Shown here: piece after piece, positions 1 to 9,014 of the stretch
Numbering within the stretch: the stretch's first letter is position 1
Layout of the letters: every line of letters starts with the position of its first letter
Source of the DNA: Bradyrhizobium sp. CCGE-LA001
GTDB taxonomy: Bacteria > Pseudomonadota > Alphaproteobacteria > Rhizobiales > Xanthobacteraceae
Direction of reading: 5' to 3'
NCBI RefSeq assembly: GCF_000296215.2
Contig: NZ_CP013949.1
Coordinates: 3,899,501-3,963,500 of the forward strand
DNA length: 64,000 nucleotides
Position numbers and translations under genes: made by a program
The notes under the pieces: model-generated
What the model saw: the letters and a program-made list of their open reading frames with translations, nothing else
Databases searched by the model: none
What the model was told of the DNA's origin: nothing

Positions 1-479
1 AAAGCACCCTCGGCCTGTGCCGCCAGGGCCTCGCCCTCGACCGGCTGGGCCGCGGGATCGGCACCGGCGTCGAGGCCCTCGACGATGTCGCTGCGGACGC
101 GCTCGCCATGGCCGCGGCGGCGGGCGTTGCGGTGGCGCGAGCGGCGGCGGCCGTGGGAGCGGTTCTCGCTCTCTTCCTCGGCCTCGCGATGGGCCTGTTC
201 CTCGGCCTCGATCAGCGCCTGCCGGTCGGCGACGGGGATCTGGTAGTAGTCGGGATGGATTTCGCTGAAGGCGAGGAAGCCGTGGCGGTTGCCGCCATAT
301 TCGACGAAAGCGGCCTGGAGCGAGGGTTCGACCCTCGTGACCTTGGCGAGGTAGATATTCCCGCGCAGTTGCTTGCGTTGCGCGGTCTCGAAATCAAACT
401 CTTCGACGCGATTGCCGCGGACCACGACGACCCGGGTCTCTTCCGGGTGGGTGGCATCGATCAACATCTTGTTGGGCAT
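1..479 (-). CDS. rne: Ribonuclease E, N-terminal part (runs off the window)
   Basis: The reverse strand encodes 159 codons starting MPNKMLIDATHPEETR at 479 and running off the left edge. This is the typical opening of alphaproteobacterial RNase E, the endonuclease that starts mRNA decay and rRNA processing and scaffolds the degradosome. The S1 RNA-binding domain begins around residue 37 (NIYLAKVTRVEPSLQAAF, then GFLAFSEIHPDYY). It is interrupted by an acidic then Arg-rich insert (RRSRHRNARRRGHGER, about residues 107-122), as seen in alphaproteobacterial members. Only the first fraction of a protein usually near 1000 residues is here. The ribosome binding site is weak. It is transcribed away from the amidase gene across a 705-base gap. 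Identification is firm; nothing can be said about the catalytic part. Confidence 0.93.
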   Translation of the reverse strand, partial: MPNKMLIDATHPEETRVVVVRGNRVEEFDFETAQRKQLRGNIYLAKVTRVEPSLQAAFVEYGGNRHGFLAFSEIHPDYYQIPVADRQALIEAEEQAHREAEEESENRSHGRRRSRHRNARRRGHGERVRSDIVEGLDAGADPAAQPVEGEALAAQAEGA

Positions 480-1184
480 GTCTTAACTCTTGGCGGCGGC
501 GGGCGCGATTCACCGTGGGCGCGTATCGCGCCGCCGGGTGACGCGACGGTCCACCTGATTCGGGGGTGAGGGGAAGGCCGAAACGCCGTCTCTCGCGCCT
601 TGCCGAACCGGAAGCTTCAGGACCATGGCGGCGCGCGGGATTTTCACTCCGCAGCGTCGCGAATGATCCTTCAGAATTCGTCGGCACAGTCTGGCGCATC
701 AAGCGTCGGCCCGTATGAAACATTGGGCGGCGAGGCCGCCCCTCAATCAGTTGCTGCTGGCCAGGCATGGCGCGAGCGCGCTCGCCTTGGGGTCACGAAC
801 CGCCCCCTTGGGATCAAGGGGCCGGGTATTGGGTTACGTCGCTGTCAGAACCGCCCGGGTAACGTGATTGGTAACCCAGGACCGTCCGCCGCCGGAGCTT
901 GACCCGCTCCATCTCGTTGCCGCGCACCGCGCTGGTCTTGGAGAGGAACGGAAAACGCTGGAATTCCCAAACCATGGGAGCTCCGGCGATGCACCGGGAG
1001 GCTGAATGCGACACAACCGGGAATATCGGCCGTCAGCAATCCGTACATACGAGGAATGAGCCAACCGTGCAAGGGAGCGTCGCACGGCGGTCACAGTCAG
1101 CGAGTTTCGCGCATCTGCCATTAAGGATCGTTTAACCCTGTGGTTCTATTGCGTTAAAAAGGGCTGCTCGGAGGCACGGAATCG
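480..1184. other. Long divergent intergenic region between rne and the amidase gene
   Basis: There are 705 bases without a convincing gene. Short open frames on both strands look like high-GC chance frames. The part next to rne is GC-rich with a possible hairpin (GGGCGGCGAGGCCGCCCC near 724-741). The part next to the amidase gene is more AT-rich (TTAAGGATCGTTTAACCCTG near 1121) and probably holds its promoter. RNase E genes in enterobacteria have a long autoregulatory leader; a comparable leader here is an inference from distance only. Confidence 0.5.
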
Positions 1185-2477
1185 GTGGCGAGCCGCACAA
1201 ATCAAAGGGTCTTGCTGGGATGCGTGCTGCTGTGCGCTGCAGCATTGACGTGCGCCGACGCGTCTCGCCTGAGCGCGGCCGAGACCCAGCCGCAACCATC
1301 TGTTGCGACAACGAATTTTCCGATCGCCTCGGCGGCCCGTCTGGCCGGTGACGGCAAGCAGACCCGCTTCATCCTCGACATCGACCAGACGGTCACCTTC
1401 CGCGCGATCACGCTCGCCGACCCCTATCGCGTGGTCGTGGACGTGCCGCAGGTCAATTTTCAGCTGCCCACCGGGACCGGGAGCGCGGGGCGGGGCCTGG
1501 TCAAGGCCTTCCGCTACGGCCTCGTCATGCCCGGCGGCTCGCGAATCGTATTCGACCTGACGGGGCCGGCGAAGATCGCCAAGTCGTACGTGGTCGAGGC
1601 CGCCAATGGCCAACCGGCCCGGCTCGTGCTCGAACTGGAAGAGGTCGACCGCAGCGCCTTCGCGCCATCGCTCGCCCCTGAGAATCGTCCGGAGCTGCGG
1701 CCCGCGGTCGCCGTGGGTCCTGCCACGGTTCCCGCTGCGGCAACCCCTGACACCCCGCAGCAGAAGGGCGATGGCCGCCCGGTGGTGGTCATCGATCCCG
1801 GCCATGGCGGTATCGATAACGGCACGCAGTCGAGCGGCGAGAGCGAGAAGAACCTTGTGCTGGCCTTTGGGCTGGCGCTCCGCGACAGGCTGGAGAAGGG
1901 CGGCAAGTTCCGCGTGGTCATGACGCGGGATGATGACACCTTCATCCCCCTCAATGACCGCACCAAGATCGCGCGCAACCTCAACGCCGCCTTGTTCGTC
2001 TCGATTCATGCCGATGCGCTGCCGCGGGCCGAGGGCGACGCGCAGGGCGCCACCATCTACACGCTCTCCGACAAGGCGTCCGACGCCGAGGCCCAGCGGC
2101 TGGCGGATGCGGAAAACCGGGCGGATGCGATCGCCGGCTTCAATCTCGCGGAGGAGCCGACCGACGTCGCCGACATCCTGATCGACCTCACGCAGCGGGA
2201 AACCCGCACCTTTTCAAACCGTTTCGCCCGGCTCCTGATGGGAGAAATGAAGTCGACGGTGCGGATGCACAAGCATCCCCTGAAGTCGGCCGGCTTCCGG
2301 GTGCTGAAGGCGCCCGACGTGCCTTCGGTCCTGGTCGAGATCGGCTACGTCTCCAACAAGGCAGACCTCGAGCACCTGGTTTCCGAGGGGTGGCGGTCAC
2401 GCGCCGTCGGCTCGATGGCCCAGGCCATCGACGCGTTTCTGACCAAGAGGATGGCCACGGCGGGATCGTCAAATTGA
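1185..2477 (+). CDS. N-acetylmuramoyl-L-alanine amidase (AMIN + Amidase_3)
   Basis: This 430-residue exported zinc amidase cleaves the bond between MurNAc and the peptide stem, mainly at the septum during daughter-cell separation (AmiC family). A GTG start is used, preceded by a GGAG ribosome binding site near 1170; a signal peptide follows (VLLGCVLLCAAALTCADA). An AMIN targeting domain spans about residues 45-150, then a Pro/Ala linker, then Amidase_3 from about 198. Zinc ligands are visible as His207 (IDPGHGG), Glu221 (GESEKN) and His275 (SIHAD), with the catalytic Glu385 in VLVEIGYVSN. The PBP1A gene follows 276 bases downstream on the same strand, a common alphaproteobacterial pairing. 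Function is confident; the exact Ami paralogue letter is not. Confidence 0.93.
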   Translation: MASRTNQRVLLGCVLLCAAALTCADASRLSAAETQPQPSVATTNFPIASAARLAGDGKQTRFILDIDQTVTFRAITLADPYRVVVDVPQVNFQLPTGTGSAGRGLVKAFRYGLVMPGGSRIVFDLTGPAKIAKSYVVEAANGQPARLVLELEEVDRSAFAPSLAPENRPELRPAVAVGPATVPAAATPDTPQQKGDGRPVVVIDPGHGGIDNGTQSSGESEKNLVLAFGLALRDRLEKGGKFRVVMTRDDDTFIPLNDRTKIARNLNAALFVSIHADALPRAEGDAQGATIYTLSDKASDAEAQRLADAENRADAIAGFNLAEEPTDVADILIDLTQRETRTFSNRFARLLMGEMKSTVRMHKHPLKSAGFRVLKAPDVPSVLVEIGYVSNKADLEHLVSEGWRSRAVGSMAQAIDAFLTKRMATAGSSN

Positions 2478-2753
2478 CGACCCGGGATCGATAAATTGGG
2501 CGACCCGGGAATCTTCGAACTAAAAGGGTTTTTCCGTGCTGCCGCAAAAGCCCTAGTTTGGCCACAGCGGGCGCTCTATAAAAATGTCGCAGGGGGTTCC
2601 GGAATCGATCGAGAATCCCGCTCGGCAAACGTCTAAACTCCGGCCCTGATGTGATTGCGTGGGCCGGTGCATTCACGACGAAGGTTGGCCCCTTTTGGGT
2701 GCCAAGGGGCCAAAATACTGGGCTGATCCAGAGTTTGAACGGATAAACACATA

Positions 2754-5255
2754 ATGCGCTTGCTGGTGCGGTTCATGGGCTTCCTGTTCGCCGCGGGAAC
2801 GGTGGTGTTCCTTGTCGGTGTCGGGGCCGTGGCAGGCCTGATCTGGCATTTCTCCAAGGACTTGCCCGACTACTCTCAGCTTCAGGATTACGAGCCGCCG
2901 GTGATGACGCGCGTGCACGCGGTCGATGGATCGCTGGTCGGCGAATACGCCAAGGAGCGGCGGCTGTATCTGCCGATCCAGGCCGTGCCCAAACTCGTGA
3001 TCAACGCCTTCCTGGCGGCCGAGGACAAGAATTTCTACGAGCATGGCGGCATCGACTACACCGGCATGGCCCGCGCAGGTCTGGTCTACATCCAGAACTA
3101 CGGCTCGAACCGGCGTCCGCAGGGCGCCTCCACCATCACCCAGCAGGTCGCCAAGAACTTTCTCCTGACCAACGAGGTCTCCTTCGCGCGCAAGATCAAG
3201 GAAGCCTTGCTGGCGATGCGCATCGAGAAGACCTATTCGAAGGACAAGATCCTCGAGCTCTATCTGAACGAGATCTATCTCGGCCTCGGCGCCTACGGCA
3301 TCGCGGCGGCGTCGCTGGTCTATTTCGACAAGTCGGTGAACGAGCTGACCGTGGCGGAAGCGTCCTATCTGGCCGCGCTGCCGAAGATGCCCGCGACCCT
3401 GCATCCGGTGCGCAACCGCGACCGCGCCATCGAGCGCCGCAATTACGTGATCGATCGTCTGGTGGAGAACGGCTGGGTCAAGCAGGCGGACGCCGACAAG
3501 GCGCGCAAGGAGCCGCTCGCCGTCACCAGCCGTTCCAACGGCGCCCACACCTTCGCCGGCGAATATTTCGCCGAGGAGGTCCGCCGCGACATCTTCGAAC
3601 GCTATGGCGAGAAGAAGCTGTATGAAGGCGGCCTGTCCGTCCGAACCACGCTCGATCCCAAGATCCAGGTCATGGCGCGCAAGGCGATGGTCGCCGGCCT
3701 CGTGAATTACGACGAGCAGCAGGGCTATCGCGGCGCCATCAGCAAGCTCGATATTTCGGGCGATTGGGGTGTGAGGCTCGCCGAGATCAAGTCGCTCTCC
3801 GACATCTCGCCATGGCGCATGGCGGTGGTGCTGGAGACCAGCGACCAGTCCGCGCGCATCGGCTTCCAGCCGGGCCGCGAGCTCGGCGGCGCGGTGAGCA
3901 AGCAGCGCGAGACCGGCATTGTCACGGTCGACGGCGTGCGCTGGGCGCGGGCCCTGCAGGGCGGCACGAGGGGCAAGACGCCGGGGGCGGTATCGCAGGT
4001 ACTGCAGCCTGGCGACGTCATCTATGCCGACCCGCTCTACAAGGACGGTCATCCCGTCGAAGGCCAGTACAGGCTTCGCCAGATCCCGGAAGTCTCCGGA
4101 GCGATGGTGGCGATGGATCCCTGGACCGGCCGCGTGCTCGCCATGGTCGGCGGTTTCTCCTTCGACCAGAGCCAGTTCAATCGCGCCACGCAGGCCTATC
4201 GTCAGCCGGGTTCGTCGTTCAAGCCGATCGTCTATTCGGCCGCGCTCGACAATGGCTATACGCCGTCGACCGTCGTGCTCGACGCGCCGATCGAAATCGA
4301 CCAGGGCCAGGGCGCCGGCGTGTGGCGGCCTGAAAACTTCTCCTCGGGCAAGTTCCAGGGACCGGTGACGCTGCGCAACGCACTGCGGCAATCGCTGAAC
4401 ACCGTGACGGTGCGCCTCGCGCAGGACATCGGCATGCCGCTGATCGGCGAATATTCACGCCGGTTCGGCGTCTATGATGAGCTGCCGAATTATCTCTCCT
4501 ACGCGCTCGGCGCCGGCGAGACGACGGCGATGCGCATGGTCACGGCTTACTCGATGCTCGCCAATGGCGGGCGCCGCGTGAAGCCGACCTTGATCGATCG
4601 CATCCAGGACCGCTACGGCCACACCATCTTCAAGCACGACCAGCGCGAATGCCGCGGCTGCGACGCGCCGGGCGGCTGGAAGAACCAGCCCGAGCCGCAG
4701 CTGATCGACCGCCGCGAGCAGGTGCTCGATCCCATGACCGCCTATCAGATTACCGAGCTGATGGAAGGCGTGGTGCAGTCCGGTACGGCCACGGTGATCA
4801 AGGAGGTCGGCAAGCCCGTCGCCGGCAAGACCGGCACCACCAACGAGGCCAAGGACGCCTGGTTCGTCGGCTTCTCCCCTGATATCGCGGTCGCGGTCTA
4901 CATGGGCTATGACAAGCCGCGCCCGCTCGGCAAGGGCAATGCCGCGACCGGCGGCCATCTCGCTGCGCCGATCGTGCGTGACTTCCTCAAGCTCGCGCTC
5001 GCCGACAAGCCCGCGGTTCCGTTCAAGGTGCCGGCCGGCATCAAGCTCGTCCGCGTCGCCGCCAAGACCGGCATGCGCGCAGGCCCCGGCGAAACCGGCG
5101 GAACCATCCTCGAAGCCTTCAAGCCGGGCACGGCGCCGCCGGATAATTATTCGGTGATCGGCGTTGCCGATGCCGACGGCCGCATGCCGGCCTCGCAGCA
5201 GCAGCAGCCGGATTCCGGCTTCTTCATGCGGCCGGGCACCGGCGGGCTGTACTAA
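2754..5255 (+). CDS. mrcA: Penicillin-binding protein 1A (bifunctional)
   Basis: This 833-residue class A PBP polymerises glycan strands and cross-links peptides at the inner membrane. One membrane anchor sits at residues 6-30. The GT51 transglycosylase domain contains the catalytic-glutamate motif EDKNFYEHGG near residue 89 and the QGASTITQQVAKN motif. The transpeptidase part has the active-site SxxK in PGSSFKP (about residue 487), an SxN (SLNT) and KTGT (AGKTGTT, about 691). An OB-like insert lies between the two domains, as in PBP1A rather than PBP1C. Length matches the family. It follows the amidase gene with a 276-base gap containing a repeated CGACCCGGGA, and precedes prfB. Confidence 0.95.
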   Translation: MRLLVRFMGFLFAAGTVVFLVGVGAVAGLIWHFSKDLPDYSQLQDYEPPVMTRVHAVDGSLVGEYAKERRLYLPIQAVPKLVINAFLAAEDKNFYEHGGIDYTGMARAGLVYIQNYGSNRRPQGASTITQQVAKNFLLTNEVSFARKIKEALLAMRIEKTYSKDKILELYLNEIYLGLGAYGIAAASLVYFDKSVNELTVAEASYLAALPKMPATLHPVRNRDRAIERRNYVIDRLVENGWVKQADADKARKEPLAVTSRSNGAHTFAGEYFAEEVRRDIFERYGEKKLYEGGLSVRTTLDPKIQVMARKAMVAGLVNYDEQQGYRGAISKLDISGDWGVRLAEIKSLSDISPWRMAVVLETSDQSARIGFQPGRELGGAVSKQRETGIVTVDGVRWARALQGGTRGKTPGAVSQVLQPGDVIYADPLYKDGHPVEGQYRLRQIPEVSGAMVAMDPWTGRVLAMVGGFSFDQSQFNRATQAYRQPGSSFKPIVYSAALDNGYTPSTVVLDAPIEIDQGQGAGVWRPENFSSGKFQGPVTLRNALRQSLNTVTVRLAQDIGMPLIGEYSRRFGVYDELPNYLSYALGAGETTAMRMVTAYSMLANGGRRVKPTLIDRIQDRYGHTIFKHDQRECRGCDAPGGWKNQPEPQLIDRREQVLDPMTAYQITELMEGVVQSGTATVIKEVGKPVAGKTGTTNEAKDAWFVGFSPDIAVAVYMGYDKPRPLGKGNAATGGHLAAPIVRDFLKLALADKPAVPFKVPAGIKLVRVAAKTGMRAGPGETGGTILEAFKPGTAPPDNYSVIGVADADGRMPASQQQQPDSGFFMRPGTGGLY

Positions 5256-5352
5256 AGCGCGATGAGATCAGATGAATCATCATCGCGCTTTAGGTAGTTG
5301 TTTGCGCATGATCTTTTCGGAAAACCGCTGCACACTTTTCCGGATCATGCTT
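5256..5352. repeat. Dispersed palindromic intergenic repeat, doublet
   Basis: Two hairpins lie head to tail after the PBP1A stop. The first pairs AAAGCGCGATGA with TCATCGCGCTTT (5256-5293) and may also end transcription. The second pairs GCATGATC with GATCATGC (about 5306-5351) around CTTTTCGGAAAACCGC and ACACTTTTCCG. The second type recurs at 62829-62877. This is a familiar Rhizobiales intergenic element (from memory, not searched). Confidence 0.8.
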
Positions 5353-5464
5353 TAGGCCACGGATAAGGCAAACGATCGCAGTTCCGGCGGTTGCGCTTTG
5401 CAGCCGCCGCCGCTACATCCCCATCTCGAATTGCACGCGGGATTCCGCGAGATCAGAGAACGAC

Positions 5465-6596
5465 ATGCGCGCCGAAATCGAACGGTTGGTAGAAGAGATC
5501 AAGCAGTCAGTCGGGCTGCTGAGGAGGCATCTTTGACGTCGAGAAATCGACGGCGCGCCTCGCGGAGCTGAACAAGCTCGCAGAAGATCCCAACCTCTGG
5601 AACGATCCCCAGAAAGCTCAGAAGCTGATGCAGGAGCGCACCTCGCTCGAGGATTCGCTGTCGGGCATCGGCAAGGTCGAGCAGGAGCTCGAAGACGACA
5701 TCGGCATGATCGAACTCGGCGAGGCCGAGGGCGATGAAGGTGTCGTCGCCGAGGCCGAAGCTGCGCTGAAGAACCTGAAGAAGGAAGTGGCGCGGCGCGA
5801 GCTGGAGGCGCTGCTGTCGGGCGAGGCCGATCGCTTCGATTCCTATCTCGAAGTCCATGCCGGCGCCGGCGGCACCGAGAGCCAGGACTGGGCGCAGATG
5901 CTGCTGCGCATGTACACGCGCTGGGCCGAGACGCATGGCTTCAAGGTCGAGTACCTCGAAGAGTCCGAGGGCGAAGAAGCCGGCATCAAGTCGGCAACGA
6001 TCCAGGTCTCCGGGCACAACGCCTATGGCTGGCTGAAGACCGAAGCCGGCGTGCATCGCCTCGTGCGCATCTCGCCGTTCGATTCCAACGCGCGGCGGCA
6101 CACCTCGTTTTCGAGCGTGCAGGTATTCCCCGTCATCGACGACAGCATCAAGATCGACATCAAGGAATCCGACGTTCGCGTCGACACCATGCGCTCGGGC
6201 GGTGCCGGCGGCCAGCACGTCAATAAGACCGAATCCGCGGTGCGCCTGACGCATATTCCGACCGGCGTTGCCGTGGTCTGCCAGGCCGGCCGCTCCCAGC
6301 ACAAGAACCGGGCGCAGGCCTGGGACATGCTCCGTGCGCGCCTCTACGAGATCGAGCTGAAGAAGCGCGAGGAGAAGGCCGCCGCCGACCAGGCCGCCAA
6401 GACCGATATCGGCTGGGGCCACCAGATCCGCTCCTATGTGCTGCAGCCCTATCAGATGGTGAAGGATCTGCGCACGGGCGTGCAGACCTCCGACACCTCG
6501 GGCGTGCTTGGCGGCGATCTCGACGACTTCATGGCCGCGACCCTGGCGCAGCGCGCCTTTGGCACCACGACCGGCGATATCGAGGACGTGGACTGA
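5465..6596 (+). CDS. prfB: Peptide chain release factor 2, with programmed +1 frameshift
   Basis: RF2 recognises UGA and UAA and triggers peptide release. The reading frame opens with MRAEIERLVEEIKQ at 5465 and hits an in-frame TGA at 5534-5536 in CTT TGA C, with an AGGAGG placed just upstream at 5522-5527. This is the classic autoregulatory RF2 frameshift site: skipping T5534 continues as GAC GTC GAG (DVEKSTARL). The CDS is therefore join(5465..5533,5535..6596), 376 residues, the normal RF2 length. Motifs include SPFDSNARRHTSF and the catalytic GGQ in GGAGGQHVNKTESAVRLTH; the tripeptide SPF specific to RF2 is present. Low RF2 should favour frameshifting and so raise synthesis. A dehydrogenase gene begins three bases after the stop. 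Confidence 0.96.
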
Positions 6597-6598
6597 TC

Positions 6599-7483
6599 AT
6601 GCCCCGCGTCGCCTTCATCGGGCTTGGGCGGATGGGCCACGGGATGGCCGGTCGCTATCTCGATGCCGGCTTCACGGTGACGGTCTGGAATCGCAGCAAG
6701 ACCAAGGCGAAAGATCTGATCGCGCGTGGCGCGCTGTGGGCGACCTCGCCGGAGGATGCCGCGATCGATGCCGACGCGGTCGTGACCATGGTCGCCGACG
6801 ACGAGGCCTCGCGCGCGGTCTGGCTCGGGCTGAACGGTGCGGCCAAGACTGCCAAGGCTGGCACCATCGCGATCGAATGCTCCACCGTCTCCTATGACCA
6901 CGCCCGCGAGATGGGCCGCGAGCTCAACGCGCGCGGGCTGATCTACATCGATTGCCCCGTCACCGGACTGCCCGATGCGGCCGCGGCCGGGAAGTTGACG
7001 CTGCTTGCCGGCGCCGATGCTGCCGACCTCGAACGCGCGCGGCCCTTTCTCGAACCGATCGGCTCGACCATCCGCCATTTCGGCCCGGTCGGGGCCGGCA
7101 CGGTCTACAAGCTCATCAACAATCTGATGGGCGCGATCCAGATCGCGGGCCTTGCCGAGGGGCTCGCGATCGCCGAGCAGGCCGGGCTCGACATGAAGCT
7201 GGTGCTGGAGTCGGTCCAGGCGGGCGTTGCCGCGAGTCCTCAGGTACAGCGGCACTCCAAGCGCATGGTCGCTCGCGATTTCAGCGGCGCGACCTTCACG
7301 GCAGCGCTCCGGCACAAGGATGCCGCCTATGCGGTGAAGCTCGCCGAGAGCTTGCTCGCCGGCAAGCCGCTGGTCGCGCGCGCCGCCGTCGAGGCCTACG
7401 CGCAGGCGAAGGCGGCGATGCCCGACGACGATGAAGGCAGGATGATCGAGCTGGTGTCGCGACCGAAGAAGCCTGCCTCCTAA
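6599..7483 (+). CDS. NAD(P)-dependent beta-hydroxyacid dehydrogenase (3-hydroxyisobutyrate dehydrogenase family)
   Basis: This 294-residue enzyme belongs to the family of 3-hydroxyisobutyrate dehydrogenase, tartronate semialdehyde reductase and related enzymes. The N-terminal Rossmann fold carries VAFIGLGRMGHGMAGRYL (GxGxxG) and a WNRSKTKAKDL segment that suggests NADP preference. The substrate-binding CPVTGLPDAA and the catalytic-lysine segment AGTVYKLINNLMG are present, followed by the all-helical C-terminal domain. It starts two bases after the prfB stop, so the two are probably co-transcribed. The exact substrate cannot be told from sequence. Confidence 0.88.
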   Translation: MPRVAFIGLGRMGHGMAGRYLDAGFTVTVWNRSKTKAKDLIARGALWATSPEDAAIDADAVVTMVADDEASRAVWLGLNGAAKTAKAGTIAIECSTVSYDHAREMGRELNARGLIYIDCPVTGLPDAAAAGKLTLLAGADAADLERARPFLEPIGSTIRHFGPVGAGTVYKLINNLMGAIQIAGLAEGLAIAEQAGLDMKLVLESVQAGVAASPQVQRHSKRMVARDFSGATFTAALRHKDAAYAVKLAESLLAGKPLVARAAVEAYAQAKAAMPDDDEGRMIELVSRPKKPAS

Positions 7484-7687
7484 CTTCGGTCCAGCAACGC
7501 AAAGCTGAAGAGAAGCATCCGAACGTTTGCGTAAGCCTTGATCGATGCGCGGGAAGTGCAAATCCTTTCGTATGACCAATCGCGCCTGCCGCATTCTGCG
7601 CAAAATCAACGCGCTCGTGCGTCGCGATAGTGACATAACGCAGTTGTTTATCGTGCCTGCCCTTTGGGAGCGAGGAGGAGCCGATCG

Positions 7688-8290
7688 ATGAAAGCCGAAG
7701 ATGCCGCGGACATGATGGATCAGGAGAGGGAGAACGACCGCTTCAAGCAGCGCGCGGCGGTCGGCATCGCGATTCTGGCGATGCTGCTGGCCATCACCGG
7801 GCTTGGCGGCGCCAACGCCGGCAAGGAGGCGACCAACAACAACATCTATGCCGCGAACCACTATGCCTTCTACCAGGCCAAGACCATCCGCCAGACCGAC
7901 TACAACCTCGCGGCCGACGCGATCGAATTGGGATTCCTGCAGGACGGAAGCCTCAGCGCCGAGGCCAGGGCGGCCCTGAAGGAAAAAGCGGAGGCCTATC
8001 GCAAGGCGGCCTCACGCTACGAGTCCGAGCCCGAAACGCAAGAAGGCAAGAAGGAATTGATGGTGCAGGCCAAGGACTACGAGAGCAAGCGCGACCATGC
8101 CCTCAAGCAGGATCCCTACTTCGACTATGCTGAAGCTCTTCTGCAGATCGCCATCGTGCTGATCTCGGTCTCGATTGTCGCGACGCTCCCGTGGCTTGCG
8201 ATCTTCGGCGGCATCATCGGTGCTGCGGGAGGCCTGCTGATGGTCAACGGCTACACACTGGCGATCCAGATACCGTTTCTGGCAGCATAG
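7688..8290 (+). CDS. DUF4337 membrane protein
   Basis: The protein has 200 residues. The ATG at 7688 is chosen over an upstream in-frame ATG at 7664 because a strong GAGGAGGAG lies seven bases before it. A charged N-terminus is followed by one membrane segment (about residues 20-35), a helical, Lys/Glu-rich middle with ANHYAFYQAKTIRQT, and two C-terminal membrane segments ending in GYTLAIQIPFLAA. This arrangement matches the DUF4337 family, whose function is not known. It stands alone with about 200 bases upstream and opens the worn accessory region. Confidence 0.8.
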   Translation: MKAEDAADMMDQERENDRFKQRAAVGIAILAMLLAITGLGGANAGKEATNNNIYAANHYAFYQAKTIRQTDYNLAADAIELGFLQDGSLSAEARAALKEKAEAYRKAASRYESEPETQEGKKELMVQAKDYESKRDHALKQDPYFDYAEALLQIAIVLISVSIVATLPWLAIFGGIIGAAGGLLMVNGYTLAIQIPFLAA

Positions 8291-8382
8291 AGATCCGCGC
8301 GGGGTTGGCGGTGCAAGTGCTGTTGGCGCGCTGGTTATTCGGAAAGCGGGGCAAAGGCTCTGGCCATTGAATGGGTCCGCGT

Positions 8383-8440
8383 GCCCGTAGCGACCTCGCG
8401 GCGATGACTGCGGAGCGCCGCTTTTGACCCTAAGCGGACT
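8383..8440. repeat. Dispersed TCCGC/GCGGA-type repeat, copy 1
   Basis: The stretch from GCCCGTAGCGACCTCGCGGC to GACCCTAAGCGGACT aligns over about 58 bases with 12462-12521 (GCCCGTAGCTGACCTTCACG ... TTTTGGACCCCTAGCCGA), roughly four bases in five identical. Related shorter stretches are at 9620-9656, 10735-10790 and 11050-11115. Function unknown. Confidence 0.7.
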
Positions 8441-8461
8441 CTCAGGCTGGCTGAGCCCCCT

Positions 8462-8475
8462 TGAAGGGAGCGAAC
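8462..8475 (+). repeat. 14-bp direct repeat, left copy
   Basis: TGAAGGGAGCGAAC, preceded by CCCC, is repeated exactly at 8762-8775, 300 bases away. The pair brackets a possible small gene. Confidence 0.7.
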
Positions 8476-8590
8476 GGAAATGTGCGCCGGTTCATAAGTT
8501 TAGCGAGATTCACTTGCTTTAATGCGGCTCCGGCCGGGCTCTCGTTAATTCGAAGTGATATTTTAGTATGCTTTTGTATTGGGGGCTTTC

Positions 8591-8764
8591 ATGCGCAAGT
8601 TTCCGGGAATCCCGTTTGCGAAACGGTTGAGCGAACTTGCTGCTCAGCTCTCAGAATTGGAAGATCTCCGACTTCAGGTCGAAGAAGCGGAGCGACGCGC
8701 TCGCGGCAAGCCCGCAGCGCACGCGACACCTCCCAACCCGCGTCGCCTGCGTTCCCGCCCCTGA
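8591..8764 (+). CDS. Possible small protein, uncharacterised
   Basis: This is a 57-residue frame starting MRKFPGIPFAKRLSELAAQL. An amphipathic helix with heptad-like Leu spacing covers about residues 9-37, and a basic Pro/Arg tail ends it. A TTG at 8579 could also start it. The ribosome binding site is poor (TTGGGGG at 8579-8585). I do not recognise it. Its stop codon lies within the right copy of the 14-bp direct repeat. It could be a chance frame. Confidence 0.35.
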   Translation: MRKFPGIPFAKRLSELAAQLSELEDLRLQVEEAERRARGKPAAHATPPNPRRLRSRP

Positions 8765-8775
8765 AGGGAGCGAAC
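8762..8775 (+). repeat. 14-bp direct repeat, right copy
   Basis: TGAAGGGAGCGAAC is identical to 8462-8475. It may be the scar of a small insertion or of a deletion. Confidence 0.7.
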
Positions 8776-9014
8776 TTGACGGGTCTGCGTTTGGCCCATT
8801 TGCGAAGTTGCGCCGCATCCGACAGAGGTCCGCTCACCGGGCTGGAGCGGACCAGATTTACTCAACCTGAGTTCTCGGATTTTGATCCACTGCACACAAT
8901 AGCGCTGCGCTGCCATGGGCGGCCTGCGTAGCATTACCAAGGATTAATTCCTTCGACAGGAGACGGAAAGAGTCGATCTTCTAAGATGGACTTAGCGGAG
9001 GAGATCGAGTCGCC

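Larger units (their letters stand above)
8291..8590. other. Intergenic stretch with repeat copies, no gene seen
   Basis: Three hundred bases follow the DUF4337 stop. They hold one copy of the dispersed TCCGC/GCGGA repeat (8383-8440), a small CTCAGGCTGGCTGAG hairpin (8441-8455), one copy of a 14-base direct repeat (8462-8475) and an AT-rich patch (8535-8580). No coding frame looks real. Confidence 0.5.

Noticed and set aside
2673..4391. Long minus-strand open frame opposite PBP1A
   Set aside because: Mirror frame of a well-supported gene, composition of antisense high-GC reading.
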